A stretch of DNA of 64,000 bases from Capillidium heterosporum (Eukaryota; Entomophthoromycota; Entomophthoromycetes; Entomophthorales; Capillidiaceae), in assembly GCA_016630905.1 (NCBI GenBank), contig WBMQ01000003.1:1054001-1118000 (forward strand). Reading direction: 5' to 3'. The notes below the pieces were generated by a model that saw only the letters and a program-made list of their open reading frames with translations, did no database searches and was not told the origin of the DNA. Both the position numbers and the translations under genes were made by a program. Positions 22,268 to 34,814 of this stretch are shown in pieces; within the stretch, counting starts at the first letter, position 1, and every line of letters begins with the position of its first letter.

Positions 22268-24188
22268 GTTATCTCTTTCTTTATCGATTTCGCGTGTCTT
22301 ATTAAATACATATGTTATAACTGTTGTGTTGTCTTTGTAATGTTGGAATTTGTATTTGATGGCCTAGGTAAGTTTAAGATTTGAGCAGGTAAGCTGATTT
22401 TCATTTCTATATTTTTATAAATACAATTTAACTACAGTATTCTCTTTTGTTGTTTTCATAAAGCTTTTATAGATATAGTACAGGTACTTGAAAGTATTGT
22501 TTGCAGATACATCGCTTTACTAATGCTGACACTTTGAACAATCCTATAGGTAAAAGATCAAGATTATCACCTTAAATTCTTTAGCTAATTACTTTCAATA
22601 GCTTCTTGTAACCTTGATATGACAGTAGCATTTATGGATACAGAGGATAAAGATGAAACTATGGACTTAGTAAGTATTGGCTAAAATTTTTGAATCTTTA
22701 GAGATGTAGATAAAAGCCTATGTAAAACGTACAAGTAGCTTAAAATTCAGTGATACGGTATACTAGTACAGAAAATTTATAATGTAAGGATATTGTATTT
22801 TATATACGTATACTTTATATTAAAATTATTAGTATATTTAGACAATTCTATTGCTAAATATATAAGGATGGGGCTTGAAGAGGACCATGGCTGAAAGGGT
22901 TTAGATATACAGTAGCCCATTTTTATACACCATTGTATTTCACTTTAAGTGTAAGGTTAAATGTGTTACTTAATGCTATATAAGTGCATTTGAAATTAAA
23001 TTCTTATATACTATTTTCATTAGACAGAGTAATGTTTATCAACTGATTTTATAGAGAGGTGGTCCGATATTAGTAAAAGGTATATTCTTGAATAAATCTT
23101 ATTTGTACTTCTATCTCCCTTTAAAACTAAAGCAGTACCATGAGTGACTTTAAATGATTACTAAAATCAAGGCTTTGAAATATATTGTTATTAGTTAAAC
23201 CAGGATTATAGATGGTTTATAAACTTATTAGAACCGGCTCTTGGTGAACCATCGATCCAGCCTAGCGAGTGTTTTTCTTAAAGAAAATATAAATCTGGGT
23301 ACTAGTTATACATTTTTAAATTAAAAGTTGCAAAATTTAATATATAGGTATGAAAGTACTCCAAAATTAAATTCATAACTCAAGTTATAGTAAGTGTAAA
23401 AGTGAGGGTTTACAAATATGTAGCTGAGAGTAGAAGTTGGGTACTTAAACCTTCAAGTTTAACTTTGGTTGCTATACTTTGTATCTCAATCCTTCGATCT
23501 GGTACCAAGAGCTAGTAGCTCTTTAGATAATACAGATAAATACTGTATTAATTAATGCCATCTTCATGCCGATTATAAGTGCCATCTCTGTTCCACTGAT
23601 ATGATCTGATTTTTCCGAGAAGACAGAAATAATATTCACTTTAAAACTCATCAATTGTACTTTTCAATTTCCTTTTAGGGTTACTCAAGTTCTCATTGAG
23701 AAAACTCTGATGATGGTAGGACTACTACCATCAGACATTAAAGGAGAATCGGTCACCAATCAGCAAAGATATACGGAATCAGTTATGGCTAGGGACCATG
23801 TATGTCCCGAAATCAATTCTAAATTCTTTTCACTTCAATTTGAAATCTTTGGAATTCCTTACCTTGACGATTTCATATGCTTTCGTCAAGTTCCCGGAAA
23901 GAGCCAATTCTCAATTTAGAAGTTTCCTAAAACACGACAGTCACACCACCAGTCTATTCTTGGACCTATAGGTTTAAGGTAAGTCTTTTATCGGTTTGGC
24001 TACAAATCGCTAAACCCTAAATTACCCTCCAAATCCTTTACCATTTGAAGCATATTTTATCGATCCGTAGTCAACCATCGGCATGAATTCAACAAGCGTA
24101 GTTTAGCAAGGAAGCAAAAATAGAATTCCGGCCCAGAAGAATAATTCTTGACCTTTTAGATTGACTCAACTTGACTTTGGGTTGCAAC
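22268..24188. other. Intergenic, no gene seen
   Basis: Nearly 2 kb with many short A/T tracts. The frame at 23710-23919 is not supported by any feature. The region just before 24189 carries the promoter of the first MATE gene. Confidence 0.5.
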
Positions 24189-24196
24189 TATAAATA
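24189..24196 (+). promoter_or_regulatory. TATA box, MATE copy 1
   Basis: TATAAATA, 48 bases before the ATG, inside ACTATAAATACAAGTA. The same 16 bases lie at the same distance from the start of MATE copy 5 on the other strand, so promoter as well as coding sequence is shared between the two arrays. Confidence 0.65.
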
Positions 24197-24244
24197 CAAG
24201 TAGAAAGAAAGATACAACAACCAACCAACTTAGCAAAAGTTAAT

Positions 24245-26029
24245 ATGAGTACAGAAAATAGTAAATTGATAGATAAGTCAATACATCAGCCTCAGAATGA
24301 CGGGTATAGTTCAATACCAACTAGTCAACAGAATGAGATCCAAGATGTAAAGCCTCAAGACATCCCATTCAAAGATGTTTATGTTGCTTCAAGTTTACTT
24401 TTAGAAACCCTGAACAGCTTCTATATGGCCGTACCTTTGGTGCTGGGTTGCCTCATTGAGTACATGAATCCTTTTATAACTACCTATTCGGTTGGCTGGC
24501 TGGTAAATTTTTTGACTGCTGTTGAATTCTAACATGTATTATTTAGGGGACTAAAGGTACTATAGAAAAAACTTATTATTTTATATATACTTTGAGATAT
24601 TATGAGGATATTTACAAGTTTACATACTAATGTACTATGATTAAATTTAGAATTGGCATCAGCAGCGTTGAGTAGTATGTTTGCCAGTATGACCGGCTGG
24701 TCCATAGCATATGGTATGGTCACAGCTTTAGACACCTTGTGCAGCCAGTCGTACACTGGTTCTAATGATAAGAAGATGGTAGGTGTATATGCCCAGCGTG
24801 GATTCTACGTGAGTATGATCCTTTTTATCCCCATTTCTTTCTTCTGGTGGAACGCCGAGATGCTGCTCCTCTCCATAGGACAGGACCCAGAGCTATCCAA
24901 GTTATGTGGTCTATATTTGAGGTGGTTACTACCAGCTATGCCTTCGTTTATAGCTATGGAATGTATCAAAAAGTTCTTGCAAGGCTCAAGGTAACCTATA
25001 TACTATATTTTCGAATAGTATTTTTAACTTGTTGATAGGGATAATGAACTGCGTCAGTTACAATCTTATCATTCGGTCTTCCCATATGTTGCCTGTTGAA
25101 CTACTTATTGGTCTGGCACCCTTCCACCTCACTAGGGTTCATCGGTGCACCAATTGCCTCTTCCTTGACCAATTTCTTCTACCTCATATGTTTCGTCATC
25201 TATGTAAAGTTTATTAATGGAAGTGAAGCTTGGGGTGGATTTAGTTACGAAGGACTTAAAGGATGGAATCAAGTTTTCAAACTAGGTATGTATTTTTGGA
25301 CCAAGGACTCTACTAATAGTTTAGGCTTACCCGGTGTCGTGATGGTATGCTGCGAATATTGGGCATACGAATTGATGGCTTTTGCCGCCTCCTACCTGGG
25401 TGGGAACTCTTTAGCCGCACATGCAGCCGTGTCTGGGATTAGTAACGTCATCTACCAGTTCAATTATGGAATAGGTATCGTAGCGAGCACCCGGGTTGGA
25501 AATGCTTTGGGTGAAAATCGTCCCAACAAGGCTTTACAGCTTTCTTCTTCTTCGTTTATCTTAGGTAGTGCTGTTTCAGTTGTTCTCTGTGCTGCCATCC
25601 TGATATTTAAACCGTTTTTGACAACTTTGTACAGCAACGACCCGATTATTGTCTCTTTGATTGGTGATATAGTACCGATGTTAGCTCTATTCCAGGTACA
25701 CTGTTGATAAATATAATTTCTAATTAGTTTAGTTAGGGGATCTGATCGGTGGAGTTGGCGGCGGTATTCTCCGTGGACTAGGTAGACAAGATCTCGGTGC
25801 CCAGATATACCTCTTTATATTTTACTTTATAGCGATACCGTTTGGCGTCTATGTAGCCTTCCCATTCGGATTTGGACTTGGAGTTAAAGGGTTGTGGATT
25901 GGATTTGCGTTGGGAGCTGCAGGCATTGGTCTGTCCATTCTGTACGTGCTAACTTTCAAGACCGATTGGGTCAAGGAAGCCGAGATGGCTTCGGTAAGGA
26001 TGGACAGTGACAACTCCAACTCAGTTTAG
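24245..26029 (+). pseudogene. MATE-family efflux transporter, copy 1, frame disrupted twice
   Basis: Six-exon gene of the multidrug and toxic compound extrusion family, normally 12 helices exporting organic cations by H+ or Na+ antiport. Exons: 24245-24502, 24547-24556, 24651-24990, 25039-25285, 25325-25695 and 25733-26029. Structure and sequence match copies 3-5, which encode 507 residues. Exon 3 is one base longer than in the intact copies (an extra G at 24983/24984 in TTGCAAGGCTCAAG) and exon 4 one base longer (extra T at 25050 in AACTGCGTCAG, where copy 4 has AACGCGTCAG). Read as given, translation ends soon after exon 3, at about residue 223. All other exons, splice sites and the stop are intact, so the damage is recent or is sequence error. 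The N-terminus MSTENSKLIDKSIHQPQND groups it with copies 4 and 5. Confidence 0.85.
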
Positions 26030-27515
26030 ATTGTTGTATGATTTCTGCATCTACTATAGATTAATTTAGTTTAGCATCGACTTCCTTACAATAATAAGTG
26101 GTATATATTCGATTGAAAAGGTGAAGTTTTAGTAAAATCGAGTTTTTAATATCAAGTGTATTTTTATATTTGATAATAGGCCCGATGTGTATAAAAATAC
26201 ATTTAAAATTTGCCTGCTTACTTTTTAAACCTATAAGTAATCATATTTAATATAGCATACTAATCATCCTCATCTTTGATCCAATTATATAAATGCTTAT
26301 TTACTTCAAGTCTTATAATCTCAAATTTAAGTAGCTATATACGAAAATATATATTAAACAATTAGAATAATCAGTTTAATATAAAAATACCCCAGTAAAG
26401 TGTAGAGAAAGCTAACACCGTATTGGATTCACTTTTGATTTCTAGCTATTCAATTTCTGTCATGGATATGAATAATTTTTTAGACATGAGAGCAAGAAAT
26501 GTATATATCAAAGGAACTCAACTGCTATCGACCTGATAGATAGGATTGGAGGATGGTAACGATATATCGGCGATCGACTTAGTTCTTCAATAGAATGGGC
26601 CTTGTAATTAGTTTTTTTCCTGTTGAGTCGATTCTTGGATGCTTTGATGATGATGATTGTTGTTTTGGATTTGGAGATTGATGAGCTATAAGCTACTGTA
26701 GGTTGATTTATTAAAGTGTGTGTTGGTATGAGTACCATCGTTGACTAGTTAGAATAAACTGCCTAATTTTTGTATTCTATAGCTTTCCTATACTATAAAT
26801 AACTAATTCTTTCTATTTTACTGATATAACCAATGTATCTTTTCTATAACCTTCTGAAAGCTTTTAAAATTTAGTAATAATTCGACAGTGGCTAATATAC
26901 AAGAAGTCTAGCATATTTATATAACAGGGAATAAATCAAATGTTAAACAGCATATCGCATCTAAATTTAGGACATATAGGAAGTTGATTATTGATCTACG
27001 TTAGACTTAGATTTATAGATGCTGTAAGAAATGACATCGAAGCAAACTATGGCAAAATTATACTATAGCAAAGGAAATCGGTTTCTTCTTAGATATAGAA
27101 TATTTGTTTAGTTCCTACTAAAATAATTGAGGCATTATAATAGTTTCAAATATATCTTTTAGTCAAATGAAGTATTATGAAAGTTTAATGTGTATTACCT
27201 TTCTATATATAACTCTTTGTATTGCGAAAGCTTTGACATGTCGGAGAAATATCCATTTAACATTGGACGTCAAGGTACGTTTAAAGTTAGAGACAGAGGA
27301 GTGCCTCTCAATATATATTTTTAACAGTTTCATATGAGACATAGTTCCGGAAGTAGGAATATATATACCTCCAATCTAAGGAAACAAAAGGCCAGCTTTT
27401 TAGTTGGTTTCCAATCAATTGTAAAATCGCAGCGCAGCTACGGAAGCTGGAAAATCAAAGGCATTGAAAATTCAACTCAGGTTTCATTCAAGAGCCTTTA
27501 GTATGAAGAAATGAC
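26030..27515. other. Intergenic between MATE copies 1 and 2
   Basis: About 1.5 kb. Apart from a doubtful small frame on the minus strand at 26508-26738 it shows no gene. It contains short GATGAT-repeat sequence around 26645. Confidence 0.45.
26508..26738 (-). CDS. Doubtful small protein, 76 residues
   Basis: An ATG-initiated frame with basic, serine-rich composition (KASKNRLNRKKTNYKAHS) and an IIII run coded by the ATC repeat opposite GATGATGAT. TATTTATAG lies about 60 bases upstream on the same strand. No family is recognised and the frame could be chance; I list it because it is the only plausible frame between two transporter genes. Confidence 0.25.
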   Translation of the reverse strand: MVLIPTHTLINQPTVAYSSSISKSKTTIIIIKASKNRLNRKKTNYKAHSIEELSRSPIYRYHPPILSIRSIAVEFL

Positions 27516-27523
27516 TATAAATA
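27516..27523 (+). promoter_or_regulatory. TATA box, MATE copy 2
   Basis: TATAAATA, 52 bases before the ATG of MATE copy 2, the same arrangement as in copies 1, 4 and 5. Confidence 0.6.
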
Positions 27524-27575
27524 AGAGTATGGTAAGCATAGGTGACATACCAAAGAATAAATAGTTGATTTTCCT

Positions 27576-29343
27576 ATGAACTCAGAAAATAATAGCCTAA
27601 TTAGTAAAGTGGTTAGTTGGCCTCGAAGCGATGGATATAGCTCGATAGTAAGTGACCAACAACTTGAAGCTCAACAATTCAGAGTGCCTGACATTCCATT
27701 TGAAGAGATTTACAATGTATCAAGCTTATTAGTAGAGGCTGTCAAGAGTTTTAAAATGCTTGTACCGCTGGTGTTAGGTTCCATTATTGAATACATGAAT
27801 CCTTTTATTACGACGTATTCGGTTGGCTGGTTGGTAAGTTTATATATAAGTTTCTGAAATAACGTTTAAATATAGGGTACAAAAGGTATACTTAAAAACA
27901 GTGTTTTCGTCCAACGCAAATAAATTGATAAATTCATTTAGAACTAGCGTCAGCTGCATTGAGCAGCATGTTCGCCAGTATGGCTGGTTGGTCTTTAGCG
28001 TACGGCATGGTTACTTCCCTAGATACGCTGTGCAGCCAAGCCTACACCGGTTCGGAGGATAAGAAGATGGTAGGTATATACGCTCAACGAGGATTCTACG
28101 TTAGTATGTTGCTTTTTATACCAATCTCCTTCTTCTGGTGGAATGCAGAAGCACTGTTATATTCCATAGGACAGGATCCAGAATTAGCCAAACTTTGTGG
28201 TTTGTATCTGCGATGGTTACTGACCTGTATGCCGGCTTTTATCGCTACTGAATGTATTAAAAAGTTTCTGCAAGCTCAAGGTAATATGGCTATTTATATA
28301 CAAGCCTACACTATACTATTTCCTATTTCTATCTCTAACTTTTCGTAGGAATAATGAATGCATCAGTCACTATCCTAACACTCGGTCTTCCGGTATGCTG
28401 CATATTGAATTATTTGTTGGTCTGGCACCCTTCCACCTCCTTAGGATTCATTGGCGCACCGATTGCCTCTTCGCTTACCGACTATTTTAATCTTGTTTGT
28501 TTCATCGTTTACGTAAAGTTTATAAATGGAGGCGATGCTTGGGATGGATTCAGCTATGAAGGGCTTAAAGGATGGGATCAAATTTTCAAATTAGGTATGT
28601 GTTTACTAACCAAAGACAATACTAATCGTTTAGGTTTACCGGGTGTCATAATGGTATGCTGCGAATACTGGGCATATGAGCTGATGGCTTTTGCCGCCTC
28701 TTATCTCGGTGGAAATGCTTTAGCTGCTCACTGCAGCCGTATCCGGGATAAGCAACGTTATCTATCAGTTCAATTACGGTTTAGGTATAGTGTCAAGTAC
28801 TAGAGTTGGAAATGCCTTAGGTGAAAATCGGCCCAACAAAGCTCTTCAACTTGCCTCTTCCCAGTTTATTTTAGGAGGCTCTATTTCAGTTATCCTTTGT
28901 GCTTCCATCTTAGTATTAGAGCCATTTTTGAAGACATTATACAGTAATGACCCGATTATAGTGTCTTTAATACAAGATATTCCTACCATTTTTAGCTCTA
29001 TATCAGGTACAGTGTTAACCTTTATTTTTAATAACTTTTTTAGTTGGGGGATTTGCTTGGAGGAGTGGGTGGTGGAATACTTCGGGGACTCGGTAGACAG
29101 GATCTTGGTGCCCAGATATACCTCTTTATATTCTACTTTATAGCAATACCATTTGGCTGTCTATATAGCTTTCCCATTTGGGTTCGGATTGGGTGTCAAA
29201 GGTTTGTGGATTGGATTTGCATTGGGAGCTGCTGGTATTGGTCTATTCATACTGTTCACAGCTTAACTTTTAAGATCAATTGGATCAAGGAAGCCGAGAT
29301 GGCTTCGGTAAGATTAGATAATGATAGCTTCAATTCAATTTAG
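27576..29343 (+). pseudogene. MATE-family efflux transporter, copy 2, frame disrupted at four sites
   Basis: Same six-exon plan: 27576-27833, 27876-27885, 27942-28280, 28349-28594, 28634-29006 and 29044-29343. Exons 1-4 have exactly the canonical lengths. Exon 5 is two bases too long (extra T at 28732 in CACTGCAGCC; extra C near 28982). Exon 6 is three bases too long (extra T at 29158 in GGCTGTCTAT; two extra bases near 29255-29257), so none of its reading survives as written beyond the first site. Splice sites and the final stop are all preserved. The N-terminus MSSENNSLISK-type (here MNSENNSLISK) with WPRSDGYSSIVSDQQLE pairs it with copy 3. Either a young pseudogene or a gene with unpolished indels. 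Confidence 0.85.
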
Positions 29344-30265
29344 ATTTGTGTTTGCTTTCCACATATGATGTGGTATAGTATAGTTTGGTATCGTCTTCTT
29401 TAAAATAATAAATAGTATACCTTGGAATATATTCAATTGTAGTGATAATGTATATATGTTTCCAAGTTATTTTATTCCCATTTTTTGGATGTATTTGACA
29501 CTAGCATACATTTCAAACTACTATTATAGTTAGAAATAAGCATTTCAAGTTTTTTAGTATTCTGTTCAAGTAATTAAAGAATTAACGATAAAATTAATAA
29601 CTATCCATTCTATACTGAACTGTTTGGTATTTATTTTGTAGCATTTTTTTTCGACCAAAATAAAGATAAAGTATTCTGGTTAGGTATTGGCAAGGTTTAA
29701 AGCTAATATACAAGTGTTTATAGCCTTAACTATCAAAAAAGATAATATATTTGGATTTATCTTTAACAAATATCAAAAGGTAGGACTTATTTATTATGAT
29801 ATACAGAATATCAGTTTAAAAGCAATAGAAAAGGAAAATGAATCGTATTCAAATGAATATAATTGGTTAAAGTAACTACGTAATTAAATAGAGTTTTTAA
29901 GAAAAGAGGCTTAATAAAGTTACGTCATGAAAGTAACAATATCCTAGATAGGTTTTGATAAGGTTTGTTAAGAGCTTAGGATAAGTAAAATTTTGACTTG
30001 AAATCAACACGCAAGATTCTCCGCTAAGCATTAATAATTCAAAATTTTGGTTTAAAGAAACAAATGGCCTATCATTCTAGGAACGATAGGCAACTGAATC
30101 AAGTTTTAAGTAAAACTCTGAATGAAGTTTCGGACTGATATGGTAGATTTTAATCCATTTAGTTTAACAAGATATAAATTTCAAGCAAACAGTAGAATTT
30201 ACTATTAGCAACATATAAGGATATCAAAGCGGATTGAGTATAAAGTACAACAGATAGACATTCCA
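29344..30265. other. Intergenic between MATE copies 2 and 3
   Basis: No gene seen; the frame at 29687-29875 is low-complexity and Lys/Asn-rich. TATAAAT at 30173-30179 and TATAAAG at 30239-30245 are candidate promoter elements of copy 3. Confidence 0.45.
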
Positions 30266-32026
30266 ATGAGCTCAGAAAGGAACAGTTTAATTAGTAAGGT
30301 GGTTAGTTGGCCTCGAAGCGATGGATATAGCTCGATAGTAAGTGACCAACAATTAGAATCTCAAGAACTTAAGGTACCCGACATTCCCTTTCAAGAAATT
30401 TACAATGTATCAAGCCTATCTCTAGAAGCAGCTAAAAGCTTCAAAATGCTTGTACCATTAGTACTAGGTTATCTTATAGAAAACTTGAATTCTTTTATTT
30501 CGACATATTCGGTTGGCTGGCTGGTAATTTTTTATAAATTTAGAACTAACATCAAAATATAGGGTACAAAAGGTATTGAAATAGGAATAACTTTTATTAC
30601 CAGTATAATAATCAAACTCTTTAGAGCTGGCATCAGCTGCATTGAGCTTTATGTTTGCTAGTATAGGTGGTTGGTCTTTAGCATATGGCATGATCGCGTC
30701 ACTAGATACACTATGCACCCAAGCTTACACAGGTTCAGAGGATAAAAAAATGGTTGGTGTATACGCGCAGCGTGGGTTCTATGTCACTATGTTGCTTTTC
30801 GTACCAATCTCTTTCCTTTGGTGGCATGCAGAATCGTTGCTACTTGGCATAGGGCAAGATCCAGAGCTAGCTAGACTTTGTGGTTTGTACCTGAGATGGG
30901 TAATACCTTCTATACCAGCTTTTATTGCTATCGAGTGTATCAAAAAGTTTTTACAGGCCCAAGGTAAGTTAGTCACTTGAATGTATATATATTTTTATAT
31001 AATTTTTCAGATTTTATTTTCTAATGTCTTTGTAGAGATAATGAGCGCATCAATTACTATCCTATCGTTTAGTCTTCCTGTATGCTGCGTATTGAACTAC
31101 CTTTTGGTCTGGCATCCTTCCACTTCATTAGGATTCGTTGGTGCACCAATTGCTTCTTCACTTACTGAGTATTTCAACCTTGTTTGCTTTATCATCTACA
31201 TAAAGTTTATAAATGGAGGGGAAGCTTGGGGTGGATTTAGTTACGAAGGACTTAAAGGATGGGATCAAATTATCAAGCTAGGTATATATTTCCAACTCAG
31301 AATAATGCTAAAATTTAGGTTTGCCTTGTATCGTAATGATATGCTCCGAAAGCTGGGCGTATGAGTTTATGGCTTTTGCTGCTTCTCACCTTGGGGAAAA
31401 TTCTTTAGCTGCTCACGCAGCTGTAACTGAAATAAGTGGTCTTATCTTCCAGTTTAACCATGGTATGGAGATAGTTTCAAGTACTAGGGTTGGGAACACT
31501 TTAGGTGAAAATCGTCCCAACAAGGCACTTCAGCTTGCCTCTTCTCAGCTTATTCTAGGAACCTTTATTTCAATTGTTCTTTGTGCCTCGATCTTGATCT
31601 TTGAGCCATTTTTAAAGACAATATTTACCAACGATCCAGACATAATATCTTTGATACAGAGTATAATTCCATTTTTGGCTCTATTCCAGGTATGTCATTG
31701 AAAGCTGCCTTTTCTAATTGTTTTAGACAGGTGATTTGCTCGCTGGAGTTGGTAGTGGTATACTTTGTGGACTTGGGAGGCAGGACCTTGGTGCCAAAAT
31801 CTACCTCTTCATGTTCTATGTTATAGCTATACCGTTTGGTGTCTATTTAGCCTTCCCATTCGGTTTTGGACTCGGTCTAAAAGGATTGTGGATTGGATTT
31901 ATGCTAGGGGCTGCTGGGATTGGGTTATGTATATTATACGTGTTGAATTTCAAAATCAACTGGGTTGAAGAAGCTGAAAAGGCTTCTACAGTGCTAGATG
32001 ATGATGATGATTCATATTTCAATTAG
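30266..32026 (+). CDS. MATE-family efflux transporter, copy 3, intact
   Basis: Exons 30266-30523, 30563-30572, 30625-30963, 31036-31281, 31319-31689 and 31727-32026 read without interruption into 507 residues. Landmarks: cytosolic N-tail ending PDIPFQEIYNVSS; first helices with PLVLGYLIENLNSF; the loop SLDTLCTQAYTGSEDKKMVG with the Tyr-Ala-Gln-Arg-Gly segment typical of eukaryotic MATE proteins; VLNYLLVWHPSTSLGFVGAP; and GNTLGENRPNKAL, the conserved linker between the two six-helix halves. The protein ends in a short acidic tail (DDDDDSYFN). The substrate is unknown; family members export drugs, metabolites or amino-acid derivatives at the plasma or vacuolar membrane. It is the most diverged of the intact copies. 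Confidence 0.93.
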
Positions 32027-32530
32027 ATTGATCTCTTCTTTTGTATACGATATAGCTATCTGTATTAAGTAAACTTTTAAACCAACATCATATATTATCA
32101 GATATATACTTTTTATATAGAATCTATCTTACAATATATTTTATAAATACTTTATCTAAGATACTTCTATTTTAAATTAAATGGCTAATGTATTTACCAG
32201 GCGAGACAAAAGATATCTCATGTAAATAGTGTAGAGTATATTTAAAGCCTAAAGTTTAGATATCTTCACTTTGCCTGCAATATTTGCATTTATTTGCTTT
32301 CAAGCTTTCATCCAATCCTAAAAGGCCTTCTTGTACTAGAATGGGAAATGATTGAAGTAAATTAATCACAGCTTTTGTTCGGATTTAATCAATACTTTGC
32401 TTATAAATCCATTGGATAAAGGCATTCTTTACAATTGAACAGAGAAAGTACTAATTTGCTGGTATGTAAATTTAAAATCGAACTTTTGTTTTTCTCTAAA
32501 AGAATCCTTTTATAATAGAGTAAATTAGAC
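32027..32530. other. Intergenic, MATE copy 3 / HCR1
   Basis: About 500 bases, AT-rich, holding the 3' region of copy 3 and the HCR1 promoter. The minus-strand frame at 32401-32691 is a shadow of HCR1 exons. Confidence 0.5.
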
Positions 32531-33489
32531 ATGTCGGACTGGGGTGAGTTTATAAATTTTATTGACAATAATAATAAATCAACTATAGATGCTAGTGATG
32601 CCGATGAGCCCAAAATTGTTGTTCCCATAAAAAAAAGCTGGGATGACGAAGATGCAGAAGATGTCAAAGTATTGTTAATTAAAAACGTCAATTAAATTTA
32701 AATTTAGGATTCCTGGGAACTTTCAGATGAAGAGGAAACTAAAGAAGTAATTGCTCCAAAAAAGAAGGTACCACTCGCCCAAAAGATAGCGGAACGTGAG
32801 GCTCGCTTAAAGGAAGAGAAGGCAAAGAAGGAGCTAGCTTCAGTAATTCCTTTTTATATTTATAGTTAACACAAGTTAGAAATCAGAGAGCGAATTGACC
32901 TCCGAAGAGCTTAAAGCTCGTCGTGAAGAGCAAAGGAGATTGCAGGAAGAAGCTGACATCCAGAACGCTGCCGACCTATTCTCAGGTATCGATATCAACG
33001 GTAATTTATTGTCCCATTTTATTTTTAATGAAGATATAAAGAAACTAAGCCAGAATCCGTTGCAGCACCTACCTCTATCAACCTCACTAGCACTACTGGT
33101 GATAATGTCGATGCACTATCGAATGCAAACCCCCAAACTAAGGCTGATTTCGATCACTTCCAAAGTCAGCTTTCCGAATTGATACTAAAATTCAAAGGGA
33201 GTAAGAACTACCCTGGGTTTGTCGAAAGTTTGGTCAGAGCTATCAGTGAACCTTTGAAAGATGTCGATGTACGTAAAATCGCTTCTAATGCCACTGCTTC
33301 CGCCAACGCCAAACAAAAGGCCGCTAAGGATGCTTTAAAAGGGAAAAAGAAAGGTAAGTTTTACAGATGTAGGTATGCTAACGTAATTTAGGTTTGAAAA
33401 AATCGAATGTTAGAGTTGAAGCCGACGATGTAGGCTTGTCCGCATCACGAGCTGGTTACGATGACGACGACTACGACGACTTTATGTAA
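32531..33489 (+). CDS. HCR1: Translation initiation factor eIF3 subunit J
   Basis: Loosely bound eIF3 subunit that stabilises eIF3 on the 40S ribosome, and acts in start-site selection and ribosome recycling. Six exons: 32531-32543, 32589-32668, 32708-32842, 32880-33000, 33042-33353 and 33392-33489; 252 residues. Exon 1 is only 13 bases and codes MSDWG. The acidic N-terminal part KKSWDDEDAEDVKDSWELSD is the eIF3j hallmark, followed by a charged coiled coil (AREARLKEEKAKKEL), AADLFSGIDI, and the C-terminal acidic end (YDDDDYDDFM). The intron after AAC-G at 33000 must end in AAAG (33041) rather than the later CTAAG to keep the frame. No frame breaks. Confidence 0.92.
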
Positions 33490-34814
33490 TTGCCTTCACT
33501 TCAAGTATAATAAAGTAAGCCATTTTGGCTTCAAAGCTAAAGGTTTTGATTTCACTTTTCAATGTATAATTGGCTATAGGATATATTAAAGTGATATCAT
33601 TAGTGTGACTTTCAAAACTAATAAAAGCAGTGAAATATGATTATACATGTTCATTTTAACGTTGAATTTAAAGATGGTTAATTTACTATAAACATATGAT
33701 AAGCCTCGAGTTTAAGTAAGTATGTTTCTTTGATATCAAGGTTTAACTCCAAGAATTTACAGTTGGGTGCTATTTCCCGACACTATTTCATCTGTGGTTA
33801 TTCACACTACATCTCATTCTTAAATGATTGTAAGTTAATGAATATACAGTTTGTCATATACATTTAATCTTTTGAAAGCATTTTTTGCCTTAATCAATTA
33901 TAAAATCCATTACAGGTAAAATCTCAGGCTTAGCGTTTTGGCAATCTGCTTGGAAAGATTTTCGCTATATATTACTTGGCTCCAGAATGGTATCAAACTT
34001 GCTAGGATGTAATGCTACTGCCATCATCCGATTTAGCTTCTATCTAGGTACATCGTTTCATCCTACTGTGACCTGTTACATATCACTTAACCCAAGCAGT
34101 TCTGATGAATATTTCACATCAGATACACTCTCTATCTGATCTGGAATTTATGCTTGCTGCCTGGAAGAATACTTTTAATGTAGTCTACACAGTATCTAGA
34201 GCGATTGCTCTTCAAACTTGCCTAGTTCCTTGCCGTCCGCCTAAAGCTTCATCTAAAATTAAATTGCTTTTGTAAGAGTGTATATATATATAAATATGTA
34301 GTAAAATGTAAATGAATGTATAGTTTTACTATACAATAAAATCATAAACTTGATGGTGTATAGCATCTAGCTCTTGCACATTTTTGCCTCCATTAGAGAT
34401 AGTAACTTCAATTATATGCATCAGTCTCTCGCTGCATTTGACTTGTATTGGCAGTCTAGTATTCATTGTTCACCGATCCGACCTGTAATAGGATGCCATC
34501 TTGAGTAACATCTTTCAGGTATTTACTCGATTGTCATGCTATCAGCATATGTAATCTAGTACACCTCTAATCTAAATGCAGCTATATTTTCCTTGTATTC
34601 AAAGATTCAAGCTTTTGGCTATATACTGAGTTGGAGCTGTCTGAACTTAAATGACGTCGACAAATCAGAATATCCCAGTTCAAATAGCTTAGATTAAAAT
34701 TGTAACTTTGCTAAATTTCAAGTATACAAGTTATAAAGAGTAGGCCATTCAAGAGGAATTAAGCAAGGTAAGTTTTAGTTGTATGCTTTAATCTTATATA
34801 GCTACATTTATAGA
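33490..34814. other. Intergenic, no gene seen
   Basis: 1.3 kb between HCR1 and UFD2. It is somewhat less AT-rich at 33900-34240 but I find no conserved frame, tRNA or snRNA there. The UFD2 promoter should lie in its last part. Confidence 0.45.

Noticed and set aside
25286..25324. Extra 13 residues in the MATE loop after KLG
   Set aside because: The segment is a 39-base intron (GTATGT to TTTAG) whose length is a multiple of three; in other copies the corresponding intron has a different length and is removed.
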